Shown piece after piece: positions 34,775-40,443 of a stretch of DNA of 40,443 nucleotides (within the stretch, counting starts at the first letter, position 1; every line of letters begins with the position of its first letter). Position numbers and translations under genes: made by a program. Source of the stretch: Streptomyces griseorubiginosus (lineage in GTDB: Bacteria > Actinomycetota > Actinomycetes > Streptomycetales > Streptomycetaceae); NCBI RefSeq assembly GCF_017614965.1, contig NZ_WVUG01000046.1, positions 1 to 40,443 of the forward strand, written 5' to 3'. The notes under the pieces are model-generated. The model searched no databases. It saw nothing but the letters and a program-made list of their open reading frames with translations, and was not told where the DNA came from.

Positions 34775-35983
34775 TCAGAGCCGGTGCGCCGCCCCCGTCG
34801 GCGCCGCCCCGCGCGTGTCCAGGAGCAGCTGGGCCTTCACCGACAGGCCCTGGAGGTCGTACGTGCGGTGGTGCTGGAGGAGGATCGTCAGGTCGGCGTC
34901 GGCGGCGGCCTCGTAGAGGGAGTCGGCGCGCGGGACCGGGCGGTCGAGGACGTTCCAGGACGGGACGTGCGGGTCGTGGTAGCTGACGGAGGCGCCCAGT
35001 TCCATCAGGCGGACGGCGATCTCGCGCGCAGGGGTGGCCTGTTGGTCGGCGAGGTCGGGCTTGTAGGTGACGCCGAGCAGGAGGACGCGGGCGCCGCGGG
35101 CGGACTTGCCGTGTTCGTTCAGGAGCGTGGCCGCGCGCTGGACGACGTAACGCGGCATCTGGCTGTTGACCTGCTGGGCCAGTTCGACCATGCGCAGGGT
35201 GCGGCCGGCGGGGACGGTCAGGTCCTGGGGGACGGCGTGGCCGCCGACGCCGGGGCCGGGGCGGAAGGCGTGGAAGCCGAACGGCTTGGTCTCCGCGCAG
35301 CGGATCACGTCCCAGAGGTCGATGCCGAGGTCGTGGCAGAGGACGGCCATCTCGTTGACGAGGGCGATGTTGACGTGCCGGAAATTCGTCTCCAGGAGCT
35401 GGACGGTCTCCGCTTCACGCAGGCCACGCGCGCGTACCACCTTGTCGGTGAGACGGCCGTAGAAGGCCGCGGCCGACTCGGTGCAGGCGGGGGTGAGGCC
35501 GCCGATGACCTTGGGCGTGCCGGCGGGCGTGACGTCGCGGTTGCCGGGGTCCACCCGACTGGGGGAGTAGGCGAGGTGGAAATCGCGCCCCGCACGCAGC
35601 CGTGAACCCTCTTCGAGGATCGGGCGCAGCAGGTCCTGCGTGGTGCCCGGGGGAACCGCCGACTCGAGGATGACCGTGGTGTGCGGGCGCAGGTGCGCGG
35701 CCAGGGTGCGGGCCGCCGCCTCCACCTGGGTGAGGTCGAGACCGCCGTCCGGGCCGGGCGGGGTCGGCGCGCAGATGACCGCGGTGCGGACGCGGCCCAG
35801 CTCGGCGGGGCTGGTGGCGTGCCGGAAGCCCCCCGAGAGCATCCGGCGCAGTTCGGCGGGGCTGAGGGAGCCGGGCTCCGGCCCGGTGCGGTAACCGAGC
35901 GTGGGGATGCCCGCGGCCACGGCGGCCTGGGCCAGGGGCAGGCCGAACGGGCCGAGTCCGATGACGGCGAGATCTGCGGGCAT
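34775..35983 (-). CDS. Nucleotide-sugar dehydrogenase homologue (UDP-glucose/ManNAc dehydrogenase family) without catalytic Cys
   Basis: A 402-residue protein. N-terminal Rossmann domain (VIGLGPFGLPLA with GxGxxG, VICAPTP, ILESAVPPGTT), central helix (LLETNFRHVNIALVNEMAVL), then the active-site loop GPGVGGHAVPQD and a C-terminal Rossmann-like domain (VLLLGVTYKPDLADQQATPAREIAVRL). In oxidising members the loop reads GGxC; here the codon at 35236-35234 is GCC, giving A250 instead of the thiol that carries the sugar to the acid. Oxidation to a uronic acid is therefore unlikely; a non-oxidative or regulatory role is inferred. Divergent from glpD. Confidence 0.85.
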   Translation of the reverse strand: MPADLAVIGLGPFGLPLAQAAVAAGIPTLGYRTGPEPGSLSPAELRRMLSGGFRHATSPAELGRVRTAVICAPTPPGPDGGLDLTQVEAAARTLAAHLRPHTTVILESAVPPGTTQDLLRPILEEGSRLRAGRDFHLAYSPSRVDPGNRDVTPAGTPKVIGGLTPACTESAAAFYGRLTDKVVRARGLREAETVQLLETNFRHVNIALVNEMAVLCHDLGIDLWDVIRCAETKPFGFHAFRPGPGVGGHAVPQDLTVPAGRTLRMVELAQQVNSQMPRYVVQRAATLLNEHGKSARGARVLLLGVTYKPDLADQQATPAREIAVRLMELGASVSYHDPHVPSWNVLDRPVPRADSLYEAAADADLTILLQHHRTYDLQGLSVKAQLLLDTRGAAPTGAAHRL

Positions 35984-36076
35984 GGCGTGGGCCGTCCTTC
36001 CCAGTAACCGAAGCGGGACAGGTGCGCAAGCCCGGTGGACAGGATGGGCGAGCGCAATGTCAGACTAGGAGTAAAT

Positions 36077-36160
36077 ATGACCGTTATGCGGGATTGGTCG
36101 CCTGTGTTTTCCGGTCGTCCCGGGAAAGTTGTCCACAGGGTGGGGAGCCGTGGTGGCTGA
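36077..36160 (+). CDS. Possible 27-residue leader peptide upstream of glpD
   Basis: ATG 36077 has an AGGAG five bases upstream and opens a 27-codon frame (MTVMRDWSPVFSGRPGKV...) to TGA at 36158-36160. Third-position GC (~63 per cent) is below that of surrounding genes. Its position ~95 bp above the glpD start would suit a leader or attenuator. Product not recognised. Confidence 0.3.
   Translation: MTVMRDWSPVFSGRPGKVVHRVGSRGG
36129..36137 (+). promoter_or_regulatory. Single DnaA-box-like sequence
   Basis: TTGTCCACA is the preferred Streptomyces DnaA box. It is isolated (no second copy nearby), so this is not an origin; a DnaA-binding or titration site upstream of glpD is possible. The 271-bp region 35984-36254 otherwise shows only the small frame above. 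Confidence 0.35.
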
Positions 36161-36254
36161 AGTCGGGCAAGACGGTCAGAATTTGGGCATGGGGGGTACG
36201 ACACGGGCTTCGCCCGACGGGTGCGGCCGGCGCTATCGATAGCGGGAGGCAGCG

Positions 36255-37961
36255 GTGAGGACAGCGACACTGGGGCCGGCGCAGCGAGCCGAGTCACTGG
36301 CGGCAATGGCCGAGCGCGAGCTGGACGTGCTGGTGGTGGGCGGCGGTGTGGTCGGTGCGGGCACCGCCCTCGACGCCGTGACCCGCGGCCTGTCCACCGG
36401 CCTGGTCGAGGCGCGTGACTGGGCATCGGGCACCTCCAGCAGGTCCAGCAAGCTGATCCATGGCGGACTGCGCTATCTGGAGATGCTGGACTTCGCCCTC
36501 GTACGGGAGGCCCTGAAGGAGCGCGGGCTGCTGCTGGAGCGCCTCGCCCCGCATCTCGTCAAACCGGTGCCGTTCCTGTACCCGCTGCAGCACCAGGGCT
36601 GGGAGCGGCTGTACGCCGGCTCGGGCGTCGCGCTCTACGACGCGATGTCGATGGCCCGCGGACACGGACGCGGTCTGCCGACCCACCGTCACCTGACCCG
36701 CCGTCACGCCCTGCGCGTCGCGCCCGCTCTGAAGAAGGACGCACTGGTCGGCGCCCTGCAGTACTACGACGCCCAGATGGACGACGCGCGTTACGTGGCC
36801 ACCCTGGTGCGCACGGCGGCCGCCTATGGCGCCAGGTGCGCCAACCGCGCCCGGGTGACGGGTTTCCTGCGGGAGGGCGAGCGGGTCGTGGGCGCGCGCG
36901 TGCAGGACGTCGAGGCGGGCGGCGAGTACGAGATCCGCGCCAAGCAGGTCGTCAACGCGACCGGGGTGTGGACCGACGACACCCAGGCGATGGTCGGTGA
37001 GCGCGGGCAGTTCCACGTCCGCGCCTCCAAGGGCATCCACCTGGTCGTGCCGAAGGACCGCATCAACTCCTCGACGGGCCTGATCCTGCGCACGGAGAAG
37101 TCCGTCCTCTTCGTCATCCCCTGGGGCCGGCACTGGATCGTCGGCACGACCGACACCGACTGGGACCTCGACAAGGCGCACCCGGCCGCCTCCAGCGCGG
37201 ACATCGACTATCTGCTGGAACATGTGAACTCGGTGCTCGCGGTGCCGCTCACCCGCGACGACGTCCAGGGCGTGTACGCGGGGCTGCGCCCGCTGCTGGC
37301 CGGCGAGTCCGACGCCACCAGCAAGCTGTCGCGCGAGCACACCGTGGCGCATCCGGTGCCGGGGCTGGTGGTCGTGGCGGGCGGCAAGTACACGACCTAC
37401 CGGGTCATGGCCAAGGACGCCGTCGACGAGGCGGTGCACGGGCTCGACATGCGGGTCGCCGAGTGCGTCACGGAGGACGTGCCACTGCTGGGCGCCGAGG
37501 GGTACCGGGCACTGTGGAACGCGCGAGCGCGGATCGCGGCCCGGACGGGGCTGCACGTGGTGCGCGTGGAGCATCTGCTGAACCGTTACGGCTCGATGGC
37601 CGAGGAACTCCTCGACCTCATCGCCTCCGACTCCTCGCTGGGTGAGCCGATGCCGGCCGCCGACGACTATCTGCGCGCCGAGATCGTGTACGCCGCCTCG
37701 CACGAGGGGGCGCGGCATCTGGACGACGTCATGACCCGGCGCACCCGTATCTCCATCGAAACCTTCGACCGGGGGACGCGCAGCGCTCATGAGGCCGCCG
37801 AGCTGATGGCGCCGGTGCTGGGCTGGGACAAGGATCAGATCGAGCGCGAGGTCGAGCACTACGAGAAGCGGGTGGAGGCCGAGCGGGAGTCCCAGCGGCA
37901 GCCGGACGACCTGACGGCGGACGCGGCGCGGCTGGGGGCACCGGACATCGTGCCGTTGTAA
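36255..37961 (+). CDS. glpD: Glycerol-3-phosphate dehydrogenase, FAD-dependent
   Basis: A 568-residue flavoenzyme. The dinucleotide motif VVGGGVVGAGTALDA at ~27-41, GTSSRSSKLIHGGLRYLE (FAD contact), ASKGIHLVVP, GTTDTDWD, GLRPLL and the C-terminal helical domain are all present. It oxidises sn-glycerol 3-phosphate to dihydroxyacetone phosphate on the inner face of the membrane, passing electrons to the quinone pool. Start GTG 36255 has GGGAGG nine bases upstream. Length fits the family (Streptomyces GlpD1). It stands alone without glpF/glpK here, so it is a separately regulated copy. Confidence 0.95.
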   Translation: MRTATLGPAQRAESLAAMAERELDVLVVGGGVVGAGTALDAVTRGLSTGLVEARDWASGTSSRSSKLIHGGLRYLEMLDFALVREALKERGLLLERLAPHLVKPVPFLYPLQHQGWERLYAGSGVALYDAMSMARGHGRGLPTHRHLTRRHALRVAPALKKDALVGALQYYDAQMDDARYVATLVRTAAAYGARCANRARVTGFLREGERVVGARVQDVEAGGEYEIRAKQVVNATGVWTDDTQAMVGERGQFHVRASKGIHLVVPKDRINSSTGLILRTEKSVLFVIPWGRHWIVGTTDTDWDLDKAHPAASSADIDYLLEHVNSVLAVPLTRDDVQGVYAGLRPLLAGESDATSKLSREHTVAHPVPGLVVVAGGKYTTYRVMAKDAVDEAVHGLDMRVAECVTEDVPLLGAEGYRALWNARARIAARTGLHVVRVEHLLNRYGSMAEELLDLIASDSSLGEPMPAADDYLRAEIVYAASHEGARHLDDVMTRRTRISIETFDRGTRSAHEAAELMAPVLGWDKDQIEREVEHYEKRVEAERESQRQPDDLTADAARLGAPDIVPL

Positions 37962-37983
37962 GGCGGTTCGGAACCGGGTCGTT

Positions 37984-39027
37984 CTACGAGGTGCGGGGGC
38001 AGAACTCGGCGGCGAGCAGGGCCGGTTCGAGGTCGGGGTCTGTGATCGCCGTCGTGTTCACCCGGTAGGTGAGGACGCGACGGCCGTCGACGGTGGCCGC
38101 GGTGCGCACGTAGCTGCCGAGGATGCGGCCGTTGTGTCCCCACACCGTGGTGCCGCACGGCAGCTTCTCCGGATACAGGCCCATGCCGTACAAGCCGTGT
38201 GCGGCGCGGGTGTCGCGCATCTCGCGCAGCCGGCGCGGGGGCAGCAGACGCCCGCCGAGCAGGGCCGCGTAGAAGCGGTCCAGATCGGTGAGCGTGGTCA
38301 CCAGCTCGCCCGCGGCCCCGGCCACCCGCGGGTCGAGTTCGGTGACGTCGGTTCCGTCGGCGGCGTAGGCGCGGCCGTGCGGGGAGGGCAGTGACATGCG
38401 GGAGCCAGGGAAGGAGGTGCCGGTCAGACCCAGCGGAGCGATGATGCGGCGCTCGGCCTCGGCGGCGTAGGAGTGGCCGGTCACCTGCCGGACGACCATG
38501 CCGAGGAGGACGTAGTTGGTGTTCGAGTAGGAGAAGCGGCCGGGGTGGGCCGGAGGGTGGGTGAGGGCCATGCGTACGGCCTGACGAGGGGAGAGGGGGA
38601 CCAGGCCCTTGGTGTCGGCGGTGAAGTCGTGCAGACCGCTGGTGTGGGTGAGCAGGGCGCGCAGAGTGATCGTGCGGCCGTCGTTGCCGGCCCCGCGCAC
38701 CAGGCCGGGCAGGTGCTGCTCCACGGTGTCGGACAGCTTCAGCCGGTGCTCTTCGGCCAGTTGCAGGACGAGCGTCGCGATGAACGTCTTCGTCATGCTC
38801 CCGGCGCGGAAGTGGTCGTCGCGGGTGATGCCGGTGCCGGCCCGGGCGTAGCGGCTGCCGGCTCCGTCGCGGACCAGCAGCGCCGCGGCCGGGGCGCCGC
38901 CCCGCGTGACCAGCAGCGGGAGGACGGTGTCCGTGGTCGGCGGCCGGGGCGCGGTGGAGTCGGCCGGGGCCAGGGCGAGCAGCGCCAGGGACACGGGCAG
39001 GACCAGCAGCGCTCGAAGCGACGGCAT
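37984..39027 (-). CDS. Exported serine hydrolase (class C beta-lactamase/D,D-peptidase family)
   Basis: A 347-residue protein with a signal peptide (SLRALLVLPVSLALLALAPADS, ~3-24) and the three serine-hydrolase motifs: SMTK with nucleophile S77 and K80, YSNTN with the Tyr, and the late WGHNG in place of KTG. It acts outside the membrane as a D,D-carboxypeptidase, esterase or beta-lactamase-like enzyme; which one cannot be told. ATG 39027 is preceded by GGAGGAG; an in-frame upstream extension lacks a ribosome site. Converges on glpD with a 22-bp gap. Confidence 0.87.
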   Translation of the reverse strand: MPSLRALLVLPVSLALLALAPADSTAPRPPTTDTVLPLLVTRGGAPAAALLVRDGAGSRYARAGTGITRDDHFRAGSMTKTFIATLVLQLAEEHRLKLSDTVEQHLPGLVRGAGNDGRTITLRALLTHTSGLHDFTADTKGLVPLSPRQAVRMALTHPPAHPGRFSYSNTNYVLLGMVVRQVTGHSYAAEAERRIIAPLGLTGTSFPGSRMSLPSPHGRAYAADGTDVTELDPRVAGAAGELVTTLTDLDRFYAALLGGRLLPPRRLREMRDTRAAHGLYGMGLYPEKLPCGTTVWGHNGRILGSYVRTAATVDGRRVLTYRVNTTAITDPDLEPALLAAEFCPRTS

Positions 39028-39273
39028 GGCGGGCTCCTCCCTTGTCACGGCCCATCATCCAGGGTGGCGAGACGCGGACTTGGTCCGGGTCTGGTGGTCA
39101 GGAGGTGGCTTTGTGGTGGTTGTGATGGTCCTGTAAGGGGCCTGAGAGAGGTCGGTCGGCCGTCGGACCGGTGTGCGCGGGCCGTCGTAGGGCGAGAGGC
39201 ACCCTGGGCGTCGGGCACTTGTCGGGTGAGGGACAATGGAGGCTCTGTCAGGGCGGGTTGTATGAGGGGACGC

Positions 39274-40443
39274 ATGTCGGAGGCGGAGCGGGCGGGTACA
39301 TCTCGTCAGGACACTCGTCAGGACTCTCGTCAGGACAAGAGCGAGCGTCTTCTCGCCGGGCGGTACCGGCTGCACGACGTGCTCGGCCGGGGCGGCATGG
39401 GCACGGTGTGGCGGGCCGAGGACGAGACCCTGGGCAGGACGGTCGCCGTCAAGGAGCTGCGGTTCCCGTCGAACATCGACGACGACGAGAAGCGCCGGCT
39501 GATCACGCGGACGCTGCGCGAGGCCAAGGCGATCGCGCGGATCCGCAACAACAGCGCGGTGACGGTCTTCGACGTGGTCGACGAGGACGACCGGCCGTGG
39601 ATCGTGATGGAGCTCGTCGAGGGCAGGTCGCTGGCCGAGGTGATCCGGGAGGACGGGCTGCTGGAGCCCAAGCGGGCCGCCGAGGTCGGGCTCGCCATCC
39701 TGGACGTGCTGCGCTCGGCGCACCGCGAGGGGATCCTGCACCGCGACGTGAAGCCGTCGAACGTCCTGCTGGAGTCCGACACCGACCGGGTGGTGCTCAC
39801 CGACTTCGGCATCGCCCAGGTCGAGGGCGACCCGTCCATCACCTCCACCGGCATGCTCGTCGGCGCGCCCTCCTACATCTCCCCGGAGCGGGCCCGCGGG
39901 CACAAGCCGGGTCCCGCGGCCGACCTGTGGTCGCTCGGCGGACTGCTGTACGCGGCGGTCGAGGGCGTGCCGCCCTACGACAAGGGCTCCGCGATCGCGA
40001 CCCTGACCGCGGTGATGACCGAGCCGCTGGAGGAGCCGAAGAACGCGGGTCCGCTGAAGGACGTCATCTACGGGCTGCTCACCAAGGACCCGGCGCAGCG
40101 GCTCGACGACGCCCGGGCGCGGGCGATGCTCAACGCCGTCATCCACGCGCCCGAGCGCAGGGCCGAGCCGGAGCCGCCGGCGGACGCGACCAAGGTCGTG
40201 CCCATCCCGGCGCAGCCGGACCGGCCCGCGGGCAAGGGCGGTTCGGGCGGCTCCGGGAGCAAGCGGGGCGAGGAGGCCGGGGAGAAGCTGCGCGGTGCGC
40301 TGCGCTCCATGCGCAAGGCCGCCGTGGCGGCCGCGGCCGGTTCGGCGGCCACGTCCCGCGGCAAGTCGGGCGGTGGTATGGCGGGTTCGGGCGCCGGGGG
40401 TGCCGCGGCGGGCGGGACCGTCGCCGACGGGACCGCCGGAGCG
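39274..40443 (+). CDS. Ser/Thr protein kinase, N-terminal part
   Basis: 390 codons are visible; no stop before the window end. The Hanks-type kinase domain is at ~24-280: glycine loop GRGGMGTVW, K60 in AVKEL, the catalytic HRDVKPSN with D158, DFG, and the ISPERARGH activation segment. After it comes an acidic/Pro stretch and a Gly/Ser/Ala-rich, Lys-rich segment (from ~300), the usual juxtamembrane linker before a transmembrane helix and sensor domain that would lie beyond the edge. Start ATG 39274 has GAGGGG upstream; ATG 39262 in the same frame is an alternative. The N-terminus carries three direct repeats of RQD. Confidence 0.88.
   Translation, partial: MSEAERAGTSRQDTRQDSRQDKSERLLAGRYRLHDVLGRGGMGTVWRAEDETLGRTVAVKELRFPSNIDDDEKRRLITRTLREAKAIARIRNNSAVTVFDVVDEDDRPWIVMELVEGRSLAEVIREDGLLEPKRAAEVGLAILDVLRSAHREGILHRDVKPSNVLLESDTDRVVLTDFGIAQVEGDPSITSTGMLVGAPSYISPERARGHKPGPAADLWSLGGLLYAAVEGVPPYDKGSAIATLTAVMTEPLEEPKNAGPLKDVIYGLLTKDPAQRLDDARARAMLNAVIHAPERRAEPEPPADATKVVPIPAQPDRPAGKGGSGGSGSKRGEEAGEKLRGALRSMRKAAVAAAAGSAATSRGKSGGGMAGSGAGGAAAGGTVADGTAGA

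Noticed and set aside
36129..36137. Replication origin
   Set aside because: A single DnaA-box-like sequence without clustering, dnaA or dnaN nearby.
36294..37859. Minus-strand frame of 521 codons opposite glpD
   Set aside because: Antisense artefact; the plus strand has complete FAD-enzyme motifs.

Overview
This is high-GC actinobacterial DNA with very GC-rich third codon positions and many GTG starts. Its gene order is characteristic of Streptomyces. The core tsaB-rimI-tsaD ... groES-groEL1 ... whiD-bldM-sigma factor-guaB-guaB3 matches the Streptomyces chromosome. The same block, with whiB3, sigD and guaB2/guaB3 as counterparts, is conserved in Mycobacterium tuberculosis. WhiD, BldM and a sigma-BldN-type promoter point to a sporulating Streptomyces. 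No rRNA, tRNA, transposase, integrase or CRISPR array was seen.

Layout. (1) 1-6768, minus strand: an accessory module that looks like a regulated conflict or signalling system. It comprises a TIR-NTPase-LRR protein, a MoxR AAA+ ATPase, a vWA-like protein and a large protein with a propeller-like middle and a degenerate GH13-like C-terminus that runs off the window. A 12-bp tandem repeat separates the TIR gene from moxR. (2) 6896-8817, plus strand: an unrecognised protein translationally coupled to an AAC(3)-family acetyltransferase, then a 31-32 bp tandem repeat. (3) 8937-12568: a catalytically degenerate L,D-transpeptidase-like protein, the t6A operon tsaB-rimI-tsaD with a small partner, and a membrane protein. 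(4) 12599-16100: a cytosolic GH3 glycosidase divergent from a LacI regulator. (5) 16304-22128: an LCP cell-wall ligase, a DGPF protein with an ECF42-type sigma factor, a THUMP-like methyltransferase and two tandem polysaccharide-deacetylase lipoproteins. (6) 22428-24700: groES-groEL1 under two CIRCE operators, with a terminator. (7) 24708-28004: SnoaL-like protein, SDR, MOSC protein and LysR regulator. (8) 28112-33300: the developmental and housekeeping block whiD, bldM, ECF sigma (SigD/ShbA type), guaB and guaB3. (9) 33301-34041: a non-coding stretch with a possible 31-codon cationic Trp/Arg-rich ORF and three tandem copies of a structured ~103-bp element. (10) 34042-40443: proline-rich membrane protein, a nucleotide-sugar dehydrogenase homologue lacking the catalytic cysteine, glpD, a serine hydrolase and the start of a Ser/Thr kinase.

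How the parts work together. The t6A genes modify ANN-decoding tRNAs, GroES/GroEL1 is HrcA-controlled folding capacity, and WhiD/BldM with the ECF factor govern sporulation and general transcription. GuaB supplies GMP precursors. The strongest candidates for something new are the TIR-NTPase-LRR/MoxR/vWA/propeller module at the left end and the structured repeat array at 33.6-33.9 kb. In that array one base pair co-varies between copies.
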